The notes beneath the pieces were generated by a model. That model was not told the DNA's origin and ran no database searches. It was given only the letters and a program-made list of their open reading frames with translations. The position numbers were made by a program, and so were the translations under genes. Of a stretch of DNA of 64,000 bases, positions 1 through 9,700 are shown piece by piece. Source of the DNA: Planctomycetaceae bacterium (GTDB taxonomy: Bacteria; Planctomycetota; Phycisphaerae; SM23-33); NCBI GenBank assembly GCA_039680605.1, contig JBDKTA010000063.1:1-64000 (forward strand). The letters run 5' to 3'. Within the stretch, counting starts at the first letter, position 1. Each line of letters begins with the position of its first letter.

Positions 1-278
1 CAGACCTGCCATCGCGGCCTATCGCCCGGACTTCTCCCGCGGTCTACTCTCAACTTTCTACTCTCTGGCAGTCGTAACAGGTTGCAGATATATAAGCTGC
101 GGTGTGCCAGAAAAGAATGTCGCTCACGAAGCGATCATCTTCTTTCTGCGCTTCTCGTCAGCCTCTTGAAGCCTCCAGCAGGGTCCGATAGAAATATGGG
201 AACGTTTTCAGAAAGTCCAAGACACGGACGCCCGCGAGGCGGATAATACGATAGGTTATCGCCAAAGGAGTTCTCGAC
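1..278. other. Left edge, no gene recognised
   Basis: No convincing coding region is seen in this stretch. It leads into the gene starting at 279 and ends in that gene's ribosome binding site (AAAGGAG at about 264-270). A GATAAT hexamer at 242-247 could be a -10 box, but no -35 lies at the right distance. Confidence 0.4.
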
Positions 279-1427
279 ATGAGACCCGCACACCGCAGCC
301 CTTCGCAGGGGATGACGTTGACGGAGTTGCTTATCGTAGTGGCCGTCATCGCGATACTGGTGACGCTACTGATTCCCGCCGGCGGGGCGTTCCTGGACCG
401 CGTGGCCGATACGCGGTGCAAGTCCAACCTCAACAATATCTCGCAGGCCCTGCACGTTGGCGCCAAGGGCGTTCCGGCCGTGGCCAACTGGACATCGACC
501 GTGGTGGCCAACGCCACGCCGGCAGTTCTGGCCTGCCCCAAGGGCGGCGACCGCTACACGTTCCAGGCCCCGGGCGAGCCGGGAGCCCCGCCGCCGGCGC
601 AGGTTCCGCTGTCGGTTACCGCCACCGGCGGCACCCAGATGATCGCCACGCAGACCTACCTGAGCACGTACAGCGGCACCAAGTCGTTCATCTTTCCCGA
701 GCGCAAGAACGTGACCCTGGCGGCGAACCTGGCCGTGGCGTTCACCGACGTCGATTTCGAATCGCGGATGGACTACATCCAGGCCAACAAGATCGTGCCG
801 GCCGGCACGAAGGTCGACAGCTACTTCATGTACTACTGCGACCCGTGGGCGCCGTGGGGCCCGCACTGGGCCGACCGCCCGGCGACGATCAAGGTCGCCG
901 GCGGCAAGGTCATTGGGATCATCGCCGGCGATTACGTCGCGGCCGCTCTCTATGCCAGCGATCCCATCGTGGGCAACCCGACGACCAATTACAGTTCCTA
1001 TTATTGGGGATCGTGGATCAGCCTCAACGGCGACGACGCCCTGCGCCTCAGCAACAGCGGCACTGAACTGGAGATCGTCTCGACGGGCTGCTGGGGCGGA
1101 TACATCGACAACTGGCGAATTCTGGTGACCGAAGTGCCCGCCAGCGGCGGCGGGGGCGGGCCTGTCATGGTCGATTGGCCCGGCAACTACGGTATGAACA
1201 ACCAGGTGCCCGAAGGTTCGAGCGTACGCCCGGAACAACTGGTCGTGACCGACTACGACTCGGCCGTCATCGATCCCGACGGCAACCATCAGGACATCCT
1301 GAACACGATCGTCGACGAGGAACGCCTGCGTCACAGCGGCAAAATGAACGCCCTGATGGGCTGCGGCGCCGTGCGGGCGGTGACCGTCGAAGAACTTCAA
1401 AGCACGTCAGAATTGTGGAAGCCCTGA
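279..1427 (+). CDS. Prepilin-type N-terminal methylation protein (type II pseudopilin-like)
   Basis: A 382-residue exported protein with a type IV prepilin leader. A short basic leader ends at Gly11, followed by MTLTE with Glu at +5 and a hydrophobic helix of about 20 residues, as cut by a prepilin peptidase. The body contains a Gly-rich linker (around residues 288-294). Near the C-terminus, RHSGKMNALMGCGAV resembles the H-x9-DG motif of planctomycete prepilin-like (DUF1559-type) proteins, with Cys where Asp is usual. The start is set by AAAGGAG about 8 nt upstream. Such proteins are abundant in Planctomycetota and their roles are mostly unknown; a surface or pseudopilus location is inferred. 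It stands alone, followed by a composite repeat. Confidence 0.85.
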   Translation: MRPAHRSPSQGMTLTELLIVVAVIAILVTLLIPAGGAFLDRVADTRCKSNLNNISQALHVGAKGVPAVANWTSTVVANATPAVLACPKGGDRYTFQAPGEPGAPPPAQVPLSVTATGGTQMIATQTYLSTYSGTKSFIFPERKNVTLAANLAVAFTDVDFESRMDYIQANKIVPAGTKVDSYFMYYCDPWAPWGPHWADRPATIKVAGGKVIGIIAGDYVAAALYASDPIVGNPTTNYSSYYWGSWISLNGDDALRLSNSGTELEIVSTGCWGGYIDNWRILVTEVPASGGGGGPVMVDWPGNYGMNNQVPEGSSVRPEQLVVTDYDSAVIDPDGNHQDILNTIVDEERLRHSGKMNALMGCGAVRAVTVEELQSTSELWKP

Positions 1428-1448
1428 TCGGCTTTGACATAGAAAAAA

Positions 1449-1628
1449 CCGACGACGAGGACGAGGACGACGACGAGGACGAGTCGGGTGGCATGGCGAC
1501 ACGCGTTGTTGTTTCTGGCGGGTCGCCATGTTCGCGAATCACGGTCAGGGACATGGCGGGTGAGAAACGCCCGCCATGGCAACCATCCCTCCCTTCATCC
1601 ACCCATCCATCCATCCATGCATGCATCC
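1449..1628. repeat. Composite intergenic repeat: GAC/GAG tract, two CATGGCG palindromes, CATC run
   Basis: Four pieces lie side by side. A 34-bp GAC/GAG tract (1449-1482) is identical to those at 14518 and 54507. An inverted pair CATGGCGA/TCGCCATG lies at 1492-1530, and a second pair CATGGCGGG/CCCGCCATG at 1552-1578. A CATCC/CATG tetranucleotide run occupies 1596-1628. The same parts recur in other combinations near 14.4, 23.6 and 54.5 kb. No ORF here looks real. Confidence 0.8.
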
Positions 1629-1636
1629 AACCTTCG

Positions 1637-2257
1637 CTACTCCGTCACCCGTCCGGGGGAAGATCCGATCGGTGGGGCGGGCGTGCGCTCGCCTTTGATC
1701 CTGCGGATGGACGCTTGTGCGACTTGGCCGGCCCTGCCGCCTTTTTTGGCGGCCTCTTCAAGCGCCGGCAGTGCCCCCGTGGCGCGAGGCCCCAGGAATC
1801 CCAGCAGGAAGGCCGACTGCCCACGGTCGGCCTCGACCGGGCTGGTCAGGGCCTCGGTCAGCGGCGCCAGGTCGGGCACCGCGTCCGGGTCGATCAGCAC
1901 CTGCGCGAAGGCCGCGGCGATCTGCACCTGGCGGTCGGGGTCTTTCTTGGCGGTCTTGACGTCCTCCAAGACCGGTTTGGCCGCCGGTCCCATCTGCGAG
2001 AGCGTGATGGCGATCGCGCGGCGGACCTCCGGCTCGGGGTGCTTCAGAGCCGCGCTCAGTTGAGGCAGCGCCTCGACGGCCAGGCGGTTCTCCGCGATCG
2101 CCCGCGCGCCCTTGATCGCCGTCGGGACGTCGCGCGACTGCGTCTGCTCCACCGCCCGGCGAAGCTTGTTGCGCGATACGCGGTCTTCCTTGTTCTCACA
2201 GCCGCCGGCAGCGATTGCCAGCAGACTGACCGTCAACATGATCCAGTGCCTGAGCAT
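1637..2257 (-). CDS. HEAT-repeat lipoprotein
   Basis: A 206-residue lipoprotein. The signal peptide ends in a lipobox (LAIAAGGC, Cys20), so the mature protein is predicted to be anchored in a membrane. Most of the chain (about 45-190) is HEAT/PBS-lyase-like alpha-helical repeats, for example EPEVRRAIAITLSQMG and DRQVQIAAAFAQVL, which usually form a protein-binding solenoid. Start ATG at 2257 has GGGAG upstream; ATG 2239 is an alternative. It is divergent from the phosphoesterase/SGNH gene, and the 3' end abuts the composite repeat. The partner is unknown. It belongs to the same repeat class as the two large HEAT proteins at 18-23 kb but is not a close copy of them. Confidence 0.8.
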   Translation of the reverse strand: MLRHWIMLTVSLLAIAAGGCENKEDRVSRNKLRRAVEQTQSRDVPTAIKGARAIAENRLAVEALPQLSAALKHPEPEVRRAIAITLSQMGPAAKPVLEDVKTAKKDPDRQVQIAAAFAQVLIDPDAVPDLAPLTEALTSPVEADRGQSAFLLGFLGPRATGALPALEEAAKKGGRAGQVAQASIRRIKGERTPAPPIGSSPGRVTE

Positions 2258-2471
2258 GCGGCGCCACTCCCGCAGATATCATACGCGTCCGATTGGCCAT
2301 AGGCGAGCGAGAAGTGACGCCGCATCGAAAACCCTCCCCGCGTGTGGGCTCTGCCCGTGCTCGACCCAGCCTCCGGCACTACTGGTCAGCCCAAGTCCAT
2401 GCAAGGAATACTCACCCCACCTGGGGAATCCGGGGGTTACACTGGCGAACGCTCATTCCAGGGAGAACCGC

Positions 2472-4574
2472 GTGATCAAGAAAGCAACGTTGGCGTTGGC
2501 GGCTCTTGTGCTGATGTTTTTGTCGGCCTCGCCCGCCAGGGCGGAGAGCTGGACGTTCGTCGTGATGTCCGACAGCCAAGGCTCCGCCGGCGACAGCACC
2601 GGCGGCGTAGCGACACGAACGCTGGGCATCGTCATCAATGACATCGTCAAGAACGTCAAGCCCGAGTTGATCATGGTCACGGGCGATCTGGTGCAAGGCG
2701 CCGGCACGGCCGCGGAACTCGAGGGGCAGTTGATGCTTTTTCGCAAGACGATGGCGCCGGCGTACGACGCGAAGATTCCCGTGTACGCGATCCGCGGCAG
2801 CCACGACACCGGGCCTAACGAGACCCGCCCCTGGGCCGGCGGCGTGTGGAACAAGGTCTTTGCCGGTCCCTATGCCATGCCCGGCAACGGCCCTGCCGAC
2901 GAGAAGGGTCTGACATATTCCTTCACGCACAAGAACGCGTTCTTTCTATGCATCGACGGGTACAAGACGCCCAACACGATGGATCTGACGATCGACCAGA
3001 CGTGGGTCGACGCGCAGCTGGCAGCAAATAAGCAGCCGCACGTGCTGGCCTTTCAGCACACGCAGATCAAGAAGGTCACCGTGACTTCAAAGCTCATCGA
3101 CAAGGAAGGCAAGACGCGCACCGACTATGTGCTGACCTTCACCGCCGGCGCCAAGCCCCAGCCGCAGGCGGCCCCTGCGGCGGCGGCGGCCGATAAGGTT
3201 CGCGTGGCGGTCCTGGGCGACAGTCTCTCGACGGACAAGCGTTGGCCCCCGGCGCTGGCCAAACACCTCGGCGAAGGATACGACGTGAAGTGCTTCGCCT
3301 CCGGCGGAGCGACGCTGCTGCGGAACATGGATCCGCGGAATGTCTGGCGCCGCCGCGAAGCGTCCCACGCACGGGAGTTCCGCGCGGACGTGGTGCTGAT
3401 GATGTTCGGCGCGATCGAGGGCAGGCCCAAGGGATGGCCGGGCGATAAGGCGGGCTTCATCGCCGGGTACAAGGACCTGATCAAGATGTTCCAGGACCCC
3501 GCCGGCAAGCGGAAGATATACCTGCTGCTGCCCCCGGCGGCAAAACGCGACTCGTTCGGCGGCGACACGGCTTTCTTTCGCAGGGAAGTCGTACCGGTGA
3601 TCCAGCAGATCGCCAAAGACATGAACGTTGGGTGCATAGATACGCACACGCCCTTCATCGGCCGCAAAGACGCCAACGAAGATTGGGACGGCCTGCATCC
3701 AACCGCCGTCGGCAACGAGATCATCGCCCGCACCGTCGCCAATGAGCTCACCGGCAGTACGCTGGCCCTTCCCGAAAGGCCCAAGGAGCCCACCGCGGAG
3801 GAACTGGCCGCCGAGCAGGCGCGACTGGCCGTCAAGGCCGCCCACGTGGTGACGCTGAAACCGGGCGATACGGTGGAGTTGACGCCGGCCGCCGTGGCCG
3901 ACCCCAAGGGCGACGGCCCCGACGGCAAGGGCAACACCGAGGACGACACGTGGGGGTTCTGGTTCGGACTGATCTTCGGCGGCCATCACCGACTGACGCT
4001 GCCGACGGCGACGCTGTCTGCCAATCAGCGCGCCAACGGCATCGTCGACCTCAACTCCGCCGCCGGGCACCAGAAGAAAGTCACCGGCCCCGTTGCCGGC
4101 GAGCTGCCCAACCCGAATCAGACCAACGGCTGGATCTTCAACACAGACTGGAACGGAAAGTTCGAAGGCTTCTGGGGCGACCTGAAAGCCCCTCAGATCC
4201 TCGCCCACCCGTACGTCGAGAAGAGCAGCCACTCCTCAGTGTCGGTGACATTCCGCGTTGCGGCAGAGGGCACGTATGACATCGCCGGCAAGATCACGGA
4301 CCTGCAGGTTTTCAAGGCGCCCAAGCATGACGGCGTGAGCTGGATCGTCGAGGTGGCGGCAGAACGCGTGGGCCAGTCGGTTCCAGAGCCGCGAGCGGTG
4401 CTCGGCAAGGGCGGCCCGGTGGGCGACAAGGTCGGCCCCGACAGCGCCGCGTTCGAAGTCAAAGCCGCTCCGTGCAAAAAGGGCGACCTGATCCGCCTGG
4501 TCATCAGCCCCAACGACTGGTGGGGCACGGATCTGACTCGCATCGACTACTTCCGCATCACCCGCGTCAAGTAG
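2472..4574 (+). CDS. Secreted mosaic: calcineurin-like phosphoesterase (truncated) - SGNH hydrolase - C-terminal module
   Basis: A 700-residue exported protein with GTG start (AGGGAG 6-7 nt upstream) and signal peptide ending near ARA-ES. Part 1 (about 24-225) matches the first half of the phosphoesterase at 25164-26231: VMSDSQ, VTGDLVQG, IRGSHDTG, FQHTQIK. It stops before the GHMH metal-binding motif and passes through an Ala/Pro-rich linker (about 228-240). Part 2 (about 241-440) is an SGNH/GDSL esterase-like domain with Gly249-Asp250-Ser251 and a DGLHP block (Asp406, His409). Part 3 (about 457-700) is homologous to the stand-alone protein at 26507-27313 and shares the DPKGDGPDGKGN signature. 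The phosphoesterase part is probably inactive; the SGNH part may deacylate a glycan. The gene lies 47 bp upstream of a glycosidase-like gene, suggesting a joint role in polysaccharide turnover (inference). Confidence 0.85.
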   Translation: MIKKATLALAALVLMFLSASPARAESWTFVVMSDSQGSAGDSTGGVATRTLGIVINDIVKNVKPELIMVTGDLVQGAGTAAELEGQLMLFRKTMAPAYDAKIPVYAIRGSHDTGPNETRPWAGGVWNKVFAGPYAMPGNGPADEKGLTYSFTHKNAFFLCIDGYKTPNTMDLTIDQTWVDAQLAANKQPHVLAFQHTQIKKVTVTSKLIDKEGKTRTDYVLTFTAGAKPQPQAAPAAAAADKVRVAVLGDSLSTDKRWPPALAKHLGEGYDVKCFASGGATLLRNMDPRNVWRRREASHAREFRADVVLMMFGAIEGRPKGWPGDKAGFIAGYKDLIKMFQDPAGKRKIYLLLPPAAKRDSFGGDTAFFRREVVPVIQQIAKDMNVGCIDTHTPFIGRKDANEDWDGLHPTAVGNEIIARTVANELTGSTLALPERPKEPTAEELAAEQARLAVKAAHVVTLKPGDTVELTPAAVADPKGDGPDGKGNTEDDTWGFWFGLIFGGHHRLTLPTATLSANQRANGIVDLNSAAGHQKKVTGPVAGELPNPNQTNGWIFNTDWNGKFEGFWGDLKAPQILAHPYVEKSSHSSVSVTFRVAAEGTYDIAGKITDLQVFKAPKHDGVSWIVEVAAERVGQSVPEPRAVLGKGGPVGDKVGPDSAAFEVKAAPCKKGDLIRLVISPNDWWGTDLTRIDYFRITRVK

Positions 4575-4621
4575 CGTCAAGTGGCGGCCTTGGACAGAGG
4601 CCATATGGGAAAGGCAAATCG

Positions 4622-6709
4622 ATGAAGACGTACCTGAAAGAGCAACGTGGACGCATGCGCTTGGGCAACGGTAAGGTCGAACTGGTGATCGACCGCGCGA
4701 GCGGCTACTTCATAGAAATCCTGAACAGGAAGACCGGCCTGAGCCACAAGCTGCCCGGGACCGGCTCATGGCCTTTCGAGCTGACGCTGGGCCACGACTG
4801 GTGCCCGGACTTTCTGCGAGTCAGTATGCCCGTCGGGGGGAAGGGCATGCAGGCCATGCGTTACACGATCATGGGCGCCCGCGGCGGCAAGACGTTGCGG
4901 ATGACCTACGCGAATCTTGTAACGGTGGCGGGCAACCGCACCGGCGTGCGCCTGGCGGTCCGGATCACGTTGGCCGACGACGCCGAGCATTTCCTCATTC
5001 GTGCATGCCTGACCAATGGCTCGCCCTACCGCGTGACAAAGCTGGCCTGCGGCGGCGGCGAGCTTGTAGCGGCCGCATCGCGCGATGCTGAAACGCTGGC
5101 CGTGCCGACGTGGTCGTATGGGCAGGTCTGGCCAAATCCACATGGGCATTTCACGCAACCTGCGACGTTCGGGTATCCGCTCTTTGGAACGCACTGCGGG
5201 CTGGACTGCGGTTGGATGGACCTCTACGGTCCGGCCGGCGGAATCGGCGTGGGCTACCTGAATCGCCAGGGCATGACCATGCTCTTTAACGTTCAGCAGG
5301 CAGGCGGGGGAATGCACGTCAACTGGCAGATGTTCAACCTTGCCGAGCATCCATTGCGGTTTGGTTCTGTGGGATGCGTGTGCGGGCTGGAGTCGGGCGC
5401 GTCTTTTGAGACCGACGCGTGGATCGTCGCCCCGCACGAGGGAGACTGGCACCGGATGGCGGACATCTATCGCCGCGAGTATGAGCAGGCCTTCCGCGGC
5501 GATTACAGGACCTGGGTGCAGACGTCGCCGGCGGTTCGCAAGATGGATTTCTTCGTGACGTCCGCCCTTGACAAGAAGACCTTCGCCGACGTGCCGCAAG
5601 GCATACGGCGCTACGCCAAAGAGATCGGACTTCTACCGGAGAATATGGGCCTGCTGCTGTGGGGCTCCGGTGCGAACTTCCCCAACTTCATGCCCGACCA
5701 CCTGCCCTGCAAGAAGTCCCTGGGCGGCGACGCCGGGGCCGCCGCCATGTGCAGCGAGCTGCGGGGAATGGGGATGACGGGCATATGCTTCTATGCGCAC
5801 CTGTTCTACAACCATCCCAAAGCCCGCGACTACGTGGCTCAGGCGGACACCGGCTGCGACACGCAAAACGCCAACTGGCTGGAAATCGGCAATGTGGCCT
5901 GCCCCGACTGCAAAGCCTGGCAGAAGCTGTGGGTCGAGAAGTACGCCGCCGGTTATGCAGCCCTTGGCGGCGGCGGGGTGACCCTGGACCAGGGACCGAC
6001 GCAGTACCTGGTCTGCCCACGGGATGATCACCCGCACGGTTCCGACAGCGTCAAGCGCCTCTGCGCTCACGTCAACGGCATCGACCGGATGATCCGCGAG
6101 ATTCGCGAGACCTTCGGCCCTGACGGGGGCATGGTAACCACTGAGGTCGGCAGTGACATACAGACACGCAACGCCGACCTCTGGCAGTCGGCCGGGATGG
6201 GCTTTTATTCGCCGGGAGGGCTGCCTCGACGCGAGATCGTGCGCTACAGCGTTCCCTACCGCCCTGCGATTCTCGGCGAGGACATCGCACGCCTGCTGGC
6301 GCCAGAACTCGTCAACGAGGCCTTGATCAATGGTTTCGTGGCGTATCTGGGCGTCCAGATGCTCACCGAGACGAGTATCGACGGCCGCGGCCGCGGACCG
6401 CTTCAGCGCGCCCTGCGGCAGTTTGCCAAGTTGCGCCGTGCCATGCGCGACGGCAGAGCCCCGGGCTATCCTGAGGGTTTTCGCGACAGGGAGGGGCTGA
6501 AGATTTCAAACGCCGCCATTGCTGCCCGCAGCTACCGCGGCGCCAAAGGCATAACGGTGGTATACTGCGCCGGCAAAGCGGCAAAAGGCACCATAACGGT
6601 CGATCCCTCGGCGCTGGGCTTTCCCCACCTGCCGCGACGGATCATCCGCCTGGATTTGGCCGCCGGCGAGGGCGGCTACGAGGCATTGGGCTGTGATGGC
6701 AAGGGATGA
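4622..6709 (+). CDS. Glycoside hydrolase-like protein (DUF6259-type TIM barrel)
   Basis: A 695-residue protein without a clear signal peptide. Start ATG 4622 follows GGGAAAGGC. The first 260 or so residues look like a beta-sandwich (LGNGKVELVIDRASGYFIEI), as in the N-terminal domains of several carbohydrate-active enzymes. The middle and C-terminal parts look like a TIM barrel with Trp/Gly-rich strand ends (LLLWGSGANFPNFMPDH, GGGVTLDQGP, GGMVTTEVGSD). The Asp of LDQGP and the Glu of TTEVG are candidate catalytic acids by position only. The family assignment is from memory of DUF6259 proteins and is moderate; substrate unknown. It sits 47 bp after the mosaic SGNH gene, probably in one transcript. 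Confidence 0.6.
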   Translation: MKTYLKEQRGRMRLGNGKVELVIDRASGYFIEILNRKTGLSHKLPGTGSWPFELTLGHDWCPDFLRVSMPVGGKGMQAMRYTIMGARGGKTLRMTYANLVTVAGNRTGVRLAVRITLADDAEHFLIRACLTNGSPYRVTKLACGGGELVAAASRDAETLAVPTWSYGQVWPNPHGHFTQPATFGYPLFGTHCGLDCGWMDLYGPAGGIGVGYLNRQGMTMLFNVQQAGGGMHVNWQMFNLAEHPLRFGSVGCVCGLESGASFETDAWIVAPHEGDWHRMADIYRREYEQAFRGDYRTWVQTSPAVRKMDFFVTSALDKKTFADVPQGIRRYAKEIGLLPENMGLLLWGSGANFPNFMPDHLPCKKSLGGDAGAAAMCSELRGMGMTGICFYAHLFYNHPKARDYVAQADTGCDTQNANWLEIGNVACPDCKAWQKLWVEKYAAGYAALGGGGVTLDQGPTQYLVCPRDDHPHGSDSVKRLCAHVNGIDRMIREIRETFGPDGGMVTTEVGSDIQTRNADLWQSAGMGFYSPGGLPRREIVRYSVPYRPAILGEDIARLLAPELVNEALINGFVAYLGVQMLTETSIDGRGRGPLQRALRQFAKLRRAMRDGRAPGYPEGFRDREGLKISNAAIAARSYRGAKGITVVYCAGKAAKGTITVDPSALGFPHLPRRIIRLDLAAGEGGYEALGCDGKG

Positions 6710-6776
6710 GACAAGGGATATTCGCCATGGCGACCGACAAAGTCCGATGGGAAGAGATGCTGCGGGAGGTTGGGTA

Positions 6777-9700
6777 ATGCGGAACTCCGTAGTTGCAGCG
6801 ACTGCACTTTGGGCTATAGGGCTGACAACATCATTCAGCAACGGGATATCCGCTGCGTCGCCCGCGTCACAGCCGAGTTCCGCTGCGGCTGATCTGGTTA
6901 GCTGCAGTTATGACATCTCCGAACTGCTTCAGGAATCGCCGGACTACGCGCTGCAACGGGCGCAGTGGCCGCCACCGAGCACGCAGCCCAAAACTGGGAT
7001 TTACCTCATCAGCGGCGGGGGATGGGGCTATCGCGGCGAGGAGAGGCCAACCTTGGCCTCCATCATGGCAAAGCGAGCCGCTCCTCTGGTCCAAGAGCTG
7101 CGCAGCATCGATGAGTCCTCCTGGATGCCTGGCGGGCGTGGTCAAATCATATACAAAGATTGCACGCTGCAGGTCCTTCAGACAAAGGGAATTCAGGCTT
7201 TAATCGCCGCACGTCTCGAGCAATGGTGGGCACAATCGCCCCGTTCTTGCCAGCTCGCCGTTGAAGCTGTCTGGTTTATGGTCCCCGAAAAGGAGGATCA
7301 AGTCCTGCGCCGGCAGGCTGCAAAAGCGGCGACATCGCAGCCTGCGGATGTGGCGATGGTGCTAGATACCCAGCCGGCGCGTGAAGCACTGCGGGCGCTT
7401 CAGACGGCACAGGAAAGCCGGAAGGTCGGCAGTAGACAAAGGGTCTTCTGGAAGGATCGCTGGGGGAACCTTGACAACACTCTGGGTGTCCGAGCGACTA
7501 CCTCGGCCGACGGCAAGAGCATCTCGGCCACATTGAACATTCAGCTGCCACTAGATAAGGAAAAGGGATTGCTTCAGCCAGGGGACTTTTGCGAGCGGGC
7601 TGAGGCGCCGGACCTGCGAGTGAGCCTTCAATCCGGCCAAAGCATCTACTGGATAGTTCCCGTGACCACATATCGGCTGGAAGCGCCAAAGACGCAGCCG
7701 GCATCCACCGGGGCGGTGGCATATTTGAGACCGCTGCCGCAGATCGCTGCGCCCAAACACTACCTGCATGTTCTTGTGCATCTGGAGGCCCTTCCGGCGG
7801 CGAAGGAGCATGTGGGGATGGGGGGAATTGCGCCGTACACCATGGATCGGGAGGAAAAGGAGTTCCTTGCTCAAGCGCTGAAAGATCCCAAGCCCGACAA
7901 GGGTGATCCCTTGGACAGGTCCAGCCTTCACACCGCCGCCGAACGTGGGTATGTCGGCGTGGTAAAAGCGCTGGCTGACCGCGGCGCGAATATTGACGCA
8001 GCACAGCCTTCGATGACGCTGAACTGGGGCGGCTACACGCCGCTATTCCTGGCGGCCCAGAAAGGGCATCTTGAGGTTGCCAAGTTCCTGGTCCGACGCG
8101 GCGCTGACGTGGAAGGATATCGGTTGACGCCGCTGTCCGGCGCGGCAGAGTGCGGAAACCTTGAACTGGCACGATACCTCATCCGCCATGGCGCACGGGT
8201 GGACAGCGAACATTGTTCCGCCGTTCGCCCTGCCGCGGAACAGGGACACGAGGAAATGGTGAAACTCCTGGTTGAAGCGGGCGCTGCCAGGCTTGACGGC
8301 GCTTTGACGGCCGCCCGAGCCAATCCCATCCTCTTTCAGTACCTGTTGGACCATGGAGCCAATATCCGCCAAAGCGATTGCCTGGCAGTCGAACTGTCGC
8401 AGGAGAAATACGACCAGGACGTAGTGTTCTTCTTACTCAGCGGAGGAGCCAGACTCACCGAGAGTCAAGCCGGTAAAGTGCTCACAGCGCTGGCCGATGC
8501 CGGCAACAGAGATATGATCCAGACGCTTCTGAAGAACGGCGCCAGACTCGATGCCAGGCGCTGGACTGATAGGCCATTGTTAATGTGTGGCACACTCTCG
8601 GCTGCCAGACTCCTGGTGGAACTTGGATCAGACATCCACTGTCCTGATGAGAATGGGTGGACGCCGCTGCATCATGCAGTCATGCGACCGACAACCGAAC
8701 TGGCCGAGTTCTTCATTTCCAAGGGGGCCCGTGTCAACGACATGGATGAAAAAGGGCAGACGCCCCTTTTCTACGTACACCGACGGGAGATGGCCATGCT
8801 GCTCATCTCCAAAGGGGCAAAGGTTAACCATCGGGACCACGAAGGGCAAAGTGCCCTTCACGTGCTGGCTCAGAACGTGGCGCGGAAGGAGGATCTTCCT
8901 CGCGCCGAGCTCGCCGTCGAGTTGATCAAGGCCGGGGCCGAGGTGAACGCTCTGGACAACGACGGCTGGACGCCGTTGTGCTTCGCCGCCTTTTATGGCA
9001 GCTCGCCCATTTCCAAGGCGTTGCTGGCCAAAGGCGCGGATGTACGCTTGGCCCCCAAAGGCGGGGACTACTGCGGCCTGCTTGGACTTGCCGCCCACGG
9101 GGATGCACCAGGCCTGATCGAACTGCTGCTTGAGAAAGGCGCCGATCCGTCACGGATTGACAAGAACGGGAAGACGCTGCTGTTTCATGTGCATACAGCC
9201 GGCGAGGCCAAACTGCTGCTTGATCGCAGAGTGGACATTAATGCCCGCGATAAGACCGGCGCCACCGCATTGCACGAAGCCAGATTGCCGGTCATGGAGG
9301 TGCTGCTGGCGGCAGGGGCCGATCCAAATGCGCGTGACAACCAGAAATGTACACCGATGCATACGGCTGCCGCTTCGCTGTACGATCAACAGCGAGTTTT
9401 GACCTTGCACAAGCACGGCGGGAAGTTCGACGTGCGGGAGGAGTCGGGCAAGACGCCCCTGCACCTCGCAGCGGCCGTCATAGACACAGATATTTTCCGG
9501 GCTGACAGAAAGCCTGGGCCTGTAGCACAATTACTTTCCGTAGGTGCAGACGTAAACGCACGTGATTCCCTGGGCAGAACGCCGCTGCACTATGCCAGCG
9601 CACAAGCAGTGGCCCCGCTGTTGGCCGCCAAGGCTGATATCAACGCTCGCGACAACAACGGCCAGACCCCCCTTCATACTGCTCTTGATCGTTATGATAC

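Noticed and set aside
366-1400. A 344-codon minus-strand frame opposite the first prepilin-like gene
   Set aside because: The plus-strand gene has a ribosome binding site and prepilin leader; the antisense frame does not.
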